In this document: positions 8,481-16,750 of the stretch, piece after piece
Numbering within the stretch: position 1 is the stretch's first letter
How the letters are laid out: each line of letters starts with the position of its first letter
The notes under the pieces: generated by a model
Database searches by the model: none
What the model was told of the DNA's origin: nothing
What the model saw: only the letters and a program-made list of their open reading frames with translations
Translations under genes and position numbers: made by a program
From: Chitinophagales bacterium
GTDB taxonomy: Bacteria > Bacteroidota > Bacteroidia > Chitinophagales > LD1
Length of the DNA stretch: 64,000 bases
Direction: 5' to 3'
Assembly (NCBI GenBank): GCA_016787045.1
Contig: JAEUVA010000003.1
Location: 80,986 to 144,985, forward strand

Positions 8481-9737
8481 ATGAACGATAAATTATTAAT
8501 GTGTTTTCTACTGTTTTCAGCTCTTGCTTTGCAGGCACAAACAGGCAAACAAGATGTGGAGGAAATGCGCAAGCTGCAAAAACAAATGCAAGAAGAAAAC
8601 AAAATGATTCAACAGCAGCAAGAGTGGAACACACAAAACTCTCAGCAAGAAATCGTAAAGCTTAAAACAGAGAGTAACACTGCTAAGCAAGAAGCAGCAA
8701 AAGCCAAAAGCGATGCAGCAAAAGCAAAAGCAGAGTTGGAGGTTAAAAAGAAAGAGCTGGAGGAAACGCTCAGTAAAATTGACTCTGCAAAATCTCGATT
8801 AGCCGAAACCGAAGCAGCTTTGCAAACATCAGAAATGATTATCAAGCGCACCTTGGAAGAAAAACAACGGCAAGAAGACAGCATTACCATTTTGAAGAAA
8901 GAGCAAGAGCTAGCACAAGTGCAAGCTAAAGCAGATGACCTGGAGAAAAAAAATCTTCGGCAAAAAAACAACCTCTACATTTCTGTTGCGGCAGTTGCAT
9001 TATTGTTAACCTCTATTATTGGTATGCTCTTTATTCAGCGGCAAAAAACGCTGCGCGAACTGGCGGAAAAAAACAAAATAATAGCCGAGGAGAAAAAGCG
9101 CAGCGATGAACTATTGCTAAATATTCTGCCCGCAGAAGTGATGCACGAACTAAAAGCCAGCGGTAAAACACAGGCGCGTAATTACGCCAAGGCCACCGTA
9201 TTATTTGCCGACATCAAAGATTTCACCACCATTAGCGAACAACTTACACCCGAAGAACTCATAGAGGCATTAGACACCTACTTTGAGCGATTTGACAAAG
9301 TGATTGAGAAGTATGATATTGAGAAAATTAAAACTATTGGTGATGCCTACGTGTGCGCTGGTGGTGTGCCTACCAAAAGCGAGAACAACCCCGATGTGGT
9401 AGTGAAAGCCGCGTTAGAATTTATAGATGAGATAAACAAACTAAAAGCCGAGCGCACCAAATCCGGATTGCCCACTTTTGAGTTTAGAATGGGCATCCAC
9501 ACCGGGCAGTTAGTGGCCGGTGTAATTGGTATTCGCAAATTTGCCTATGATATTTGGGGTGATACCGTAAACATGGCCGCCCGCATGCAGCAATCTGGCG
9601 AGCCCAACAAAGTCAACATATCCGGCTCTACGTATGCTTTGGTAAAAGATAAATTTTCATGTGTTTACCGGGGTAAGATTGAGGCAAAAAATAAAGGAGA
9701 GATTGAAATGTATTTTGTAGAGAAAGAACTTGCATAA
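8481..9737 (+). CDS. Membrane-anchored class III adenylate cyclase with periplasmic coiled coil
   Basis: 418 residues. Signal peptide to ~20 (ends LQAQ); then ~130 residues of Lys/Glu/Ala-rich coiled coil; a transmembrane segment (~167-187); the same SDELLLNILPAEV linker as its neighbour; and a class III catalytic domain (~235-415). FADIKDF and TIGDAYV give the two metal aspartates, KIKTIGD and YDIWGD the adenine-specifying Lys and Asp. It is a paralog of the preceding cyclase whose TPR sensor is absent and replaced by a coiled coil. The short gap suggests one transcript, and the two could heterodimerise through their catalytic domains. Confidence 0.92.
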   Translation: MNDKLLMCFLLFSALALQAQTGKQDVEEMRKLQKQMQEENKMIQQQQEWNTQNSQQEIVKLKTESNTAKQEAAKAKSDAAKAKAELEVKKKELEETLSKIDSAKSRLAETEAALQTSEMIIKRTLEEKQRQEDSITILKKEQELAQVQAKADDLEKKNLRQKNNLYISVAAVALLLTSIIGMLFIQRQKTLRELAEKNKIIAEEKKRSDELLLNILPAEVMHELKASGKTQARNYAKATVLFADIKDFTTISEQLTPEELIEALDTYFERFDKVIEKYDIEKIKTIGDAYVCAGGVPTKSENNPDVVVKAALEFIDEINKLKAERTKSGLPTFEFRMGIHTGQLVAGVIGIRKFAYDIWGDTVNMAARMQQSGEPNKVNISGSTYALVKDKFSCVYRGKIEAKNKGEIEMYFVEKELA

Positions 9738-9758
9738 GCAGTAAAAAACATATATTTA
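9730..9758 (+). promoter_or_regulatory. Possible promoter for the HD phosphohydrolase gene
   Basis: TTG (9730-9732), an 18-base gap and TATATTTA (9751-9758) approximate the Bacteroidota TTG/TAnnTTTG pattern. A start four bases further on would give an almost leaderless message. It overlaps the end of the preceding cyclase. Confidence 0.35.
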
Positions 9759-9762
9759 TTTC

Positions 9763-10356
9763 GTGAAGAAGATTTTTAAAGAGGTGGAGCAGCATGTGGT
9801 GGCTATCTTAAAACGGGACCTGCCGAATAACTTATTCTATCATGGCATACACCATACATTTGATGTCTTGCAAAGTGCCGAAGAGATTGGTAGGCATGAA
9901 GACATCACTGAAGACGAAATGTTGCTACTCAAAGTAGCCGTACTATACCACGATGCTGGGTTCACAAAGGTTTATCGCAATCACGAAGTAGTGGGCTGCG
10001 ATATGGCTCGTGCCGACCTGCCCGGCTTCGGGTTTACTACTGCTGAAATTGAAATTGTTTGCGGTATGATAATGGCTACCAAAATTCCGCAAAGCCCACA
10101 AAACAAGTTAGAGTACATTATAGCCGATGCCGATTTAGAATACCTGGGCACCGAAGATTTTTGGCGAATCGGAAACACACTATTTGAAGAGATAAAAATA
10201 TACCTCGGTGTAGAAAGCGAGCGGCAGTGGAATATCATTCAACTCAATTTTTTAAAAACTCACCGCTACCACACCAATTTTTGCCGCCAACACCGCGACC
10301 CTATGAAATTGGTACACCTGCACGAGGTAGAAAAAATTGTGGCGGGCTACGATTAA
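9763..10356 (+). CDS. HD-domain phosphohydrolase
   Basis: 197 residues starting at GTG. The HD metal site is visible: FYHGIHHTFDV (first His), YHDAGF (His-Asp), a mid-domain NHE, and IADADLEYLG (last Asp). These proteins hydrolyse phosphomonoesters or phosphodiesters of nucleotides, and the substrate cannot be read here. It directly follows two adenylate cyclases in the same direction, so turnover of a cyclic nucleotide or a product of it is a reasonable guess. No signal peptide is present, so it is cytosolic like the cyclase domains. Confidence 0.85.
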   Translation: MKKIFKEVEQHVVAILKRDLPNNLFYHGIHHTFDVLQSAEEIGRHEDITEDEMLLLKVAVLYHDAGFTKVYRNHEVVGCDMARADLPGFGFTTAEIEIVCGMIMATKIPQSPQNKLEYIIADADLEYLGTEDFWRIGNTLFEEIKIYLGVESERQWNIIQLNFLKTHRYHTNFCRQHRDPMKLVHLHEVEKIVAGYD

Positions 10357-10378
10357 CCCTTATACTCCTCGGGCAAAC

Positions 10379-12511
10379 ATGAAAGCGCTATTCGTTATTC
10401 TTTGGTGCTGCACACTTACAGCAGCAGCACAGTTGCCTTTTGACTCTTTGAGCCATGCAAAAACTGAATATGCGCTATCTAAAATGACTTTAAAAGATAA
10501 GGTGTACGAAATGCACGGGCATGGCATAGCCCGTTTTGGCATTTCTATGGTGTTTGGTATAAAGCTAAAGCAGATAGTTGCAGGCGGCAACAAACGATGG
10601 GGTATTACCGGCACCATTTTTAATGATGGCCCGCGTGGGTTGTTTCATTACAAAGGGGCTACTGCCTTTCCGGTAACTATGGCCCGAGGTGCCAGTTGGG
10701 ATGTAGATTTAGAAAAAAGAATTGGAGAGGCCATGGCCAGAGAAATTATTGCCGCAGGCGGAAACTACAGCGGAGCGGTTTGCATGAATTTATTGCGCCA
10801 CCCGGCCTGGGGCCGTGCGCAAGAAACCTATGGAGAAGACCCCTGGCACGTGGGAGAAATGGCAGTAGCATTGGCAAAAGGCATACAACACCATGGTGTA
10901 GAAGCATGCGTAAAACACTTTGCCGCCAACAGCATGGAAAACAACCGTTTTGGTGGAAGTATAAACATGAGCGAGCGGACATTGCATGAAGTTTACCTGC
11001 CGCATTTTAAGAAAACAATAGATAGTGGTGCGGCTTCTGTCATGAGCGCTTACAACAAACTCAATGGCGAGTACTGCGGGCACAATAAGTATTTATTGAC
11101 AGAAGTTTTACGTAAGCAATGGGGCTTCAAGGGCTATGTAACTTCTGACTGGAGTTATGGATTATTTGATGCACAAAAAGGAATAGAAGCAGGTATGAAT
11201 GTAGAAATGCCCACCGGCAAAGTGTACAAATACAAAACCATTCGCCAACTTTTGCATACCGGAAAAATTACCATGCAACAAGTAGATGATTTAGTGAAGC
11301 CAATTCTTTACACAAAATTCTATTTCAAAAGTTTGCCCAAACAAACATTCAACACATCTGTAATTGGTTGTGCGGAGCATATTGCACTGGCGCAAGAAGC
11401 AGCAGAAAAAAGTGCCGTGCTGCTCAAAAACGAAAACCAAGTACTACCACTTTCAAAAAACATTAAGCGCATAGCAATCATCGGCTCTTTGGCCACTGTA
11501 CAACAAACCGGTGACAGAGGCAGCAGTTCGGTAACTCCGTCATATATTGTTTCTGCCTACGATGGGTTGAAAAAATATGTAGCACCATTTGGAGCAGAAG
11601 TGCTGACCTGTAATGTGCACGATACAGTTGCCATTAAAACAATTTGTAGCAAAGCAAATGCAGTGATTGTAGTCGCAGGCACCACCTATCAAGACGAAGG
11701 CGAATACATCGGCAACTTTACCATTCGCGACCGCAACAATCCCGATAAGCAAAACTTTGTAGTAAAAGCCGGCATACTTGGTTTGGGTGGAGATAGAAAA
11801 TACTTACACCTGCATTTACCCGATATACAGGCCATTCAAATAGCAGCAGCAGTTAATAAAAATGTAGTGGTGAACTTGGTGGCGGGCAGTGCTATTACCG
11901 TAGAAGAATGGTACGGTAAGACACCTGCAATTCTTCAAACATTTTACAACGGTATGGAGGGTGGTACTGCTTTGGCGCGTTTGCTTTTTGGAGAGGTATC
12001 GCCCAGTGGTAAATTGCCGTTTACGGTACCCAAAAACGAAAATGACTTACCACCATTTGATTCGTATGCCGATACAGTACACTATGGTTACTACCACGGC
12101 TATACACTATTTGAAAAAGAAAATAAGCAACCGCGTTTTCCGTTCGGTTTTGGATTGAGCTACACCACTTTTAGCACCAGCCAATTGCTCGTCAAAGAAC
12201 ACGAAAATTACATAGAAATAAAATTAAATGTAAAAAATACTGGCGTAATAAAAGCCGCTGAGGTGGTGCAGGCCTACGTTTCATTTCCGCAAACAGAAGT
12301 AGAGATGCCCAATAAACTATTGCGTGGTTTCAAAAAAATAGAATTGCTGCCGGGCGAAGAAAAGCAAGTAACCTTGCACATACCGCTTTCCTCTTTGCAG
12401 TATTACAACGAACAACTTCACCAATGGCAGCCCACTAAAGGTACACATACCGTTTTTGTAGGCAATTCATCGGCAGACCCTAATATGCTAAGTGCTACAT
12501 TTACCCGCTAG
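10379..12511 (+). CDS. Glycoside hydrolase family 3 (beta-glucosidase-like), exported
   Basis: 710 residues from the ATG at 10379, which gives a clean signal peptide ending TAAAQ; an in-frame TTG 14 codons upstream lies inside the previous gene. The GH3 N-terminal barrel shows LLRHPAWGRAQETYGEDPW, KHFAANS and the nucleophile Asp257 in VTSDW. The second domain contains GRAxxLLFGE-like ARLLFGEVSPSGKLPFTVP. A C-terminal fibronectin-like domain carries PFGFGLSYTTF and ends near residue 705. There is no T9SS tail, so it is probably periplasmic. The substrate is likely a beta-linked oligosaccharide; exact specificity is not readable. Confidence 0.93.
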   Translation: MKALFVILWCCTLTAAAQLPFDSLSHAKTEYALSKMTLKDKVYEMHGHGIARFGISMVFGIKLKQIVAGGNKRWGITGTIFNDGPRGLFHYKGATAFPVTMARGASWDVDLEKRIGEAMAREIIAAGGNYSGAVCMNLLRHPAWGRAQETYGEDPWHVGEMAVALAKGIQHHGVEACVKHFAANSMENNRFGGSINMSERTLHEVYLPHFKKTIDSGAASVMSAYNKLNGEYCGHNKYLLTEVLRKQWGFKGYVTSDWSYGLFDAQKGIEAGMNVEMPTGKVYKYKTIRQLLHTGKITMQQVDDLVKPILYTKFYFKSLPKQTFNTSVIGCAEHIALAQEAAEKSAVLLKNENQVLPLSKNIKRIAIIGSLATVQQTGDRGSSSVTPSYIVSAYDGLKKYVAPFGAEVLTCNVHDTVAIKTICSKANAVIVVAGTTYQDEGEYIGNFTIRDRNNPDKQNFVVKAGILGLGGDRKYLHLHLPDIQAIQIAAAVNKNVVVNLVAGSAITVEEWYGKTPAILQTFYNGMEGGTALARLLFGEVSPSGKLPFTVPKNENDLPPFDSYADTVHYGYYHGYTLFEKENKQPRFPFGFGLSYTTFSTSQLLVKEHENYIEIKLNVKNTGVIKAAEVVQAYVSFPQTEVEMPNKLLRGFKKIELLPGEEKQVTLHIPLSSLQYYNEQLHQWQPTKGTHTVFVGNSSADPNMLSATFTR

Positions 12512-12512
12512 G

Positions 12513-12542
12513 TTGGGCTATTCGGCAGGTTTGCTAATTTCG
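12513..12542 (+). promoter_or_regulatory. Predicted promoter for the arginase gene
   Basis: TTG at 12513-12515 and TAATTTCG at 12535-12542 are separated by 19 bases, a good fit to the Bacteroidota -33/-7 arrangement with one change in the -7 box. The leader before the arginase ATG would be about 130 bases. I see no clear riboswitch fold in it. Confidence 0.45.
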
Positions 12543-12678
12543 TCATTCACTCTGCGCGTGCAGAGGTTTCGCAGCAGGTCAGCGCAAGCCATTTCGGCTA
12601 CTGACTCACCATACAAAAGGTGCCGCCATTCATCGCATGGCAACTGCGAAATACAAATTGCAATAAACAACAGACAAT

Positions 12679-13635
12679 ATGAAAAAGGCCAGACAAATAC
12701 GCCTCATAGAGGTGAAAAGCGAAGTAGGCGCGGGTACCCGTGGCGCCAGCTTGGGTGTAGATGCCGTAAAAATTGCCGCATTGGATTTTCGCAGCAACTT
12801 TTTCAAATCGCATCGCGCACTAAATATACCCGATGACAATGCTGCATTGTACGGTATGATTGAGAGCCGCTATGCCAAGCGCATACGCAGCGTACTCAAA
12901 ATGTACGAGCGCATAGGAGCCGCCACGCGCGATTCACTCAAAGATGGCAAATTCCCCATCACCATTTCGGGCGACCACTCTAATGCCGGAGGTACCATTG
13001 CGGGCATCAAAATGGCCTACCCCGACTCACGTATTGGCGTAATCTGGATAGATGCTCATGCCGATTTGCATTCGCCATACACCAGCCCATCCGGCAATCT
13101 GCACGGCATGGCATTAGCTACTGCTCTGGCAGAAGATAACATTGAAAACAAGGTGAACGACCTGGACTATGAAACTATAGAGCTTTGGGAGCGACTAAAA
13201 AACGTGGGCGATATAGCGCCTAAAGTGGAGTACCGCGATTTGTTGTTTATGACCCTCCGCGATTTTGAAGAGCAGGAAGGATACCTGCTCAAGCAGCATC
13301 GGGTTAAAAACTTTACCACCACCGAAATACGCAAAACGGGCATTACCAAAATTTGCCGCGAAGCCATGAAGTATCTTTCGCATTGCGATAAAGTATATAT
13401 ATCGTTTGATGTGGATTCGTTGGATCCCTCCATCTCGCGCGGCACCGGCACACCGGTAAAAGGTGGCATCAACGAGCGCGAGGCAGCCGATTTGATTTTG
13501 GAGTTAGTACAAAACGAGCGAGTATGTGCCTTAGAGTTTTCTGAAATCAACCCCACTTTGGATAGCGAAAACGTAATGGCCGAAACCGTGTTTGAAATTT
13601 TGCAGAAGGTGGCCAGGCAGGTGGAGATTATATGA
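12679..13635 (+). CDS. rocF: Arginase/ureohydrolase family protein
   Basis: 318 residues. All three manganese motifs of the ureohydrolase fold are present: SGDHS (~103), WIDAHADLH (~125) and SFDVDSLDPS (~250), plus the GGINEREA and EINPTLD stretches near the end. GTGTPVKGG fits arginase, which splits arginine into ornithine and urea. Agmatinase or formimidoylglutamase activity cannot be excluded by eye. It stands alone, with a long leader upstream and a gene-poor stretch downstream. Confidence 0.82.
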   Translation: MKKARQIRLIEVKSEVGAGTRGASLGVDAVKIAALDFRSNFFKSHRALNIPDDNAALYGMIESRYAKRIRSVLKMYERIGAATRDSLKDGKFPITISGDHSNAGGTIAGIKMAYPDSRIGVIWIDAHADLHSPYTSPSGNLHGMALATALAEDNIENKVNDLDYETIELWERLKNVGDIAPKVEYRDLLFMTLRDFEEQEGYLLKQHRVKNFTTTEIRKTGITKICREAMKYLSHCDKVYISFDVDSLDPSISRGTGTPVKGGINEREAADLILELVQNERVCALEFSEINPTLDSENVMAETVFEILQKVARQVEII

Positions 13636-14282
13636 TTTGATGATTAACAGCATATTGATTTGCTAACTCTATGTACATAGGACAAACCAGTACTTGCGTT
13701 GGCATAAGGATCGTATAAGAATATTTGTCAAGTATTTTGTTTCTTCAATTTTGTTTGTTTTATATTTGTATTTCAGATAATAAAAGTGAGAATTCTAATA
13801 TTATGAAACGCGAAATTATCCCCCCCCTCTTTTTTCGGATTTTATTATTATTTAATTTGTATTCATAACTTTGCCTACATCTGTTGCAGAGTTAGTGAAG
13901 CTCACATACTAAATTTTCTTAACTCGCACTTTTTTTACTATAGATGTCCAACAGAATTTAAAGACACTAGTTTATACTGTCATGTAAATCTTTATGATAC
14001 ATGCTCTTTGGATGTATAGCTAATGAGCAAGAAGACTAACTAATGCGCCTTGCACAGCACCATATCAGTTTGTAGTAAGCGTATAAAGTAAACTCAAAAT
14101 TTGTGCAACTAAATTTACATTTTATGTGCTAATGGGATGTGTTCCCGTTAGTTCATAGGATTTATCAACGGTGCTTGCCAAAGTAGCACTGTGGGTTAAT
14201 TAGACTCCCCCTCAATTAAATGAGTCATCTCGGAAGCCGAAAAGAGATTTATTATAAGAGTATGCAAACAACAATGTAAAAT
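13636..14282 (+). other. Gene-free AT-rich stretch
   Basis: I find no convincing coding frame in 647 bases. It holds a promoter-like element (13736-13768), a 21-codon hydrophobic micro-ORF starting at 13803 and containing an eight-C run, and three small inverted repeats in a row before the next gene: 14129-14151 (CTAATGGGA/TCCCGTTAG), GTGCT/AGCAC at 14171-14189 and GACTC/GAGTC at 14203-14226. These could be a structured leader or decayed sequence. Confidence 0.6.
13736..13768 (+). promoter_or_regulatory. Promoter-like element in the gene-free stretch
   Basis: TTTG (13736-13739), a 21-base gap and a perfect TATATTTG (13761-13768). No gene starts within 500 bases other than a 21-codon micro-ORF at 13803, so it may drive an unannotated RNA or a long leader. 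Confidence 0.35.
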
Positions 14283-14630
14283 ATGAAACGGGTAATAGAA
14301 ACAGCTGTATTGCTAATATTTTGTGTACAATCGTTTAATTGCTTTGCCATTTATGAACGGTTTACGTCTAATGGGGGGCCAAATGGATACAACTATGTAT
14401 CAAAAGAAGTTTCTGGCGATAGAACATGTATTCAATGTTATGACCCGGGTTTTGTATCTTGTGTGTTTATGGTTGAAAATGGCAATCAACAAGAGGCAGA
14501 TTTGGCCATTATTGCCGCACAAAAAATAGCACAAGGTGTCTTGACTGGGCGAATTGTAAATAATCGTTACACCTGTGAATGGGTATCTCGGGCAAGTGAT
14601 GGCTACAATTCTACAATTATTGTTTACTAA
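14283..14630 (+). CDS. Small secreted Cys-containing protein, paralog A of a tandem pair
   Basis: 115 residues with a signal peptide ending near CFA (~22). The mature part shares with the next gene an NGGPNGY element, a C-Y-D-P-G-F-x2-C loop (two cysteines framing DPG), a Gln-rich helix with QEADLAIIAAQ, an LTGRI motif and a final EW...STIIVY. No known family recognised. It is probably a periplasmic or extracellular domain with one disulfide, and TCIQC adds a further cysteine in this copy. The next gene starts 13 bases downstream. Confidence 0.75.
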   Translation: MKRVIETAVLLIFCVQSFNCFAIYERFTSNGGPNGYNYVSKEVSGDRTCIQCYDPGFVSCVFMVENGNQQEADLAIIAAQKIAQGVLTGRIVNNRYTCEWVSRASDGYNSTIIVY

Positions 14631-14643
14631 AAATCAAATAACA

Positions 14644-14985
14644 ATGAAAAGCATAATATTAACTGTCACATTCTTAGGCATTTACTTCCATAGTTTTTCA
14701 TACTACAAAAGAGAAGCTATCAATGGTGGTCCACATGGTTATTACACCACATCTGTTGTCAAGAATGGAGACAACTGGACAGAAATATCTTGTAAAGATC
14801 CAGGGTATTCAGAGTGCCCTATGTTTCCGGAAGATCCGAGCCAAGATGAAGGAGCTCTAGTGAACATTATCATGAGCAGAATATACGAAGGTCAGCTAAC
14901 TGGACGAATTTCATACCGTTCGTTAGTTGGAGAGTGGATAGCTACTGACAATACCGCTCGCACATCCACCATATTGATACGGTAG
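14644..14985 (+). CDS. Small secreted Cys-containing protein, paralog B of a tandem pair
   Basis: 113 residues counted from the ATG at 14644; a longer frame beginning at 14575 would lie inside paralog A and lacks a signal peptide. The signal peptide is ~1-18. It shares with paralog A INGGPHGY, C-K-D-P-G-Y-S-E-C, QDEGALVNIIMSRI, QLTGRI and a final GEWIATD...STILIR, so the two arose by duplication and have diverged. Function unknown. A strong terminator follows 11 bases after the stop, closing a two-gene unit. Confidence 0.75.
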   Translation: MKSIILTVTFLGIYFHSFSYYKREAINGGPHGYYTTSVVKNGDNWTEISCKDPGYSECPMFPEDPSQDEGALVNIIMSRIYEGQLTGRISYRSLVGEWIATDNTARTSTILIR

Positions 14986-14996
14986 AGATTCACATC

Positions 14997-15025
14997 AACA
15001 GAACCGGACATTCCGGTTCTGTTTT
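14997..15025 (+). terminator. Intrinsic terminator after the small secreted pair
   Basis: AACAGAACCGG (14997-15007) pairs perfectly with CCGGTTCTGTT (15013-15023) around ACATT, and the right arm runs into TTTT. A strong Rho-independent terminator. Confidence 0.85.
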
Positions 15026-15038
15026 GCATATTTATGAT

Positions 15039-16214
15039 ATGAAACATATAGTGCTTACAATCTTCATTTTTCTGATATTTCGTGGTGCATCACAAAGTTG
15101 TTTGTCTGAAATATACCCATACGATACGCTTTATGCCTTGCCCTACTTTGACAGAGATATAAAATCAAGCAATGCTGCCTTATATAAAAATGAGTTATGG
15201 TTATACACTCCAACTTTAAAGGAAAATGACACCCTATATTTTCAAGTGTTTAACCTTGATAAACGTACAGTTGTGCAAAAAACAGTATATGTGCCATCGC
15301 TTAGTTTTAAAGTAAGTTACCCAGACAGCCGAGCATTTGCCGTAACTAACAACAACCTTGCATTATATTTCCATGGCGTAGTACTGGTTTTAAAACGGAA
15401 AGGCAATGGGCTGTTCTTTGAAACTATCTTTCCTATTAATGAGGGCATAGAATTTATGCATTTGACCGATGACCGAAAACTAAAATTAGGTAAGGCGTAC
15501 AATTTTCATCCGCTCTCACAGTCCACTAAAACATTTGCCGGAGTTTATGATCTAAATTCACAAAAGTTTAATAGCTACATCAACCCGAGTGTTACAGGCA
15601 TAGAGTTTACCCACTTTAGTCCACGACAGCACATTGCTTTTTCTGATAAGTTTACCGCCACCGCTGATATGTTAACCTATTTTGTTACAGTATATACCAA
15701 TAGTTTAAAGGATTCTGTCACTATAAAAAGAAGCATAGACAACTTTGGATTAAATGCAGAACAAAAAATGGCTTATGAAAAGCATCGCACCATTTCTAAT
15801 GCAAAAACACTCATTGATTCTCTCTCAGAAATAGAAGACAATATTGCACGTATAGAGTGGATAGGTTTTATAAACGATACCACACTTTTGGTGCGCCATA
15901 TTCCCATCCGGCAATTAGATAAAAATCGTATTCGGTATTACGATGTTTGGCTATTTAGTAACAATAAATGGTCACTATCACAAACTGATATTGCCGATAT
16001 ATTACCTAGCACAGAAATTTATAATAGAAAAAATATGCCGATATTATCATCGCAGTCAACAATACTTGTAAATGATAAATTTTTAGTGGTACAAAGCAAA
16101 GGTACAGACATCAACTTTTTATACTTAAACCAGCAAGATGTTAAAAAAAGGCAAGATGAATATTATGCGGAAAAGTACCCATGCATACGATTGGATGTTC
16201 ATAAAAAGCATTAG
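15039..16214 (+). CDS. Exported protein of unknown function, beta-rich
   Basis: 391 residues from the ATG at 15039; an upstream in-frame TTG would start inside the terminator. The signal peptide ends near ASQS (~20). The rest is an even series of beta-strand-like segments such as LYFQVFNLDKRTV, LALYFHGVVLVLKR and TLLVRHIPIRQLD, suggesting a beta-propeller, but no blade motif is clear enough to name. It overlaps the start of the next secreted gene, so the two are probably coexpressed. Base composition is AT-rich like the small pair before it. Confidence 0.7.
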   Translation: MKHIVLTIFIFLIFRGASQSCLSEIYPYDTLYALPYFDRDIKSSNAALYKNELWLYTPTLKENDTLYFQVFNLDKRTVVQKTVYVPSLSFKVSYPDSRAFAVTNNNLALYFHGVVLVLKRKGNGLFFETIFPINEGIEFMHLTDDRKLKLGKAYNFHPLSQSTKTFAGVYDLNSQKFNSYINPSVTGIEFTHFSPRQHIAFSDKFTATADMLTYFVTVYTNSLKDSVTIKRSIDNFGLNAEQKMAYEKHRTISNAKTLIDSLSEIEDNIARIEWIGFINDTTLLVRHIPIRQLDKNRIRYYDVWLFSNNKWSLSQTDIADILPSTEIYNRKNMPILSSQSTILVNDKFLVVQSKGTDINFLYLNQQDVKKRQDEYYAEKYPCIRLDVHKKH

Positions 16215-16704
16215 TGCAGCAGTGTTGCTAAGTTTTAAAGTCCAAGCTCAAGTTGCCCAAGCTAACTTTAATACACTTAAAATGACCAAATTAGTAACGA
16301 TTTCTGGTGCCGCAACTACTTTGGCAGATACCAACTGTGCTTTACAAATTACATTTACATACACGAACAAAAACTGTCTGAAGTGCTTCGCTGATATTGT
16401 ACAAGCAATAGAAAGACAGATAGGTAAAGATTCAAACGTGTGCTACCAATGTATTGCTCCGATGGGCAATACTGTTTTAGAGAGAAGATTTGTGATGGAT
16501 GCGCTGGAAAAAATTTTACCTCAGGAAACTCGGTATCTGTTTTTTGATGAGCAAAACGATAGTTCATTATTTTTTAATCTAAAAAATGCTAAGTCGCCTA
16601 ATCTTTATCTGATTAATTGTTACCAGCAAACAGTCAAATATTATTCTTACGATGAGCTTTTTCTAAATGGAAGTTACACTAACGTGATTGCCATATATGA
16701 TTAG
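16195..16704 (+). CDS. Exported protein with a CxxC motif, unknown function
   Basis: 169 residues from the ATG at 16195, chosen because it yields a compact signal peptide ending KVQAQ; ATGs at 16138, 16156 and 16165 are in frame but add a hydrophilic extension. The mature part holds NCLKCFADIVQAIERQIG, a Cys-x2-Cys at the start of a helix, preceded by a beta strand (LQITFTYT). That is the layout of a thioredoxin-like fold. A second CYQC follows. Paired propeller and thioredoxin-like secreted genes are known in Bacteroidota, but the assignment here is inference. It overlaps the previous gene by 20 bases. Confidence 0.6.
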   Translation: MFIKSISAAVLLSFKVQAQVAQANFNTLKMTKLVTISGAATTLADTNCALQITFTYTNKNCLKCFADIVQAIERQIGKDSNVCYQCIAPMGNTVLERRFVMDALEKILPQETRYLFFDEQNDSSLFFNLKNAKSPNLYLINCYQQTVKYYSYDELFLNGSYTNVIAIYD

Positions 16705-16750
16705 AAATTAATTTGGTACACAGCTTCAAACAAATTTGACTATTGCCGTA

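Noticed and set aside
12492..12836. 114-codon plus-strand frame at the GH3/arginase junction
   Set aside because: It overlaps both genes in another frame, is Arg/Ser-rich and has no domain features.
13803..13868. 21-codon micro-ORF with hydrophobic residues and an eight-C run
   Set aside because: It could be a truncated signal peptide or leader, but is too short to support and lacks a paralog; kept only as a note in the gene-free stretch.
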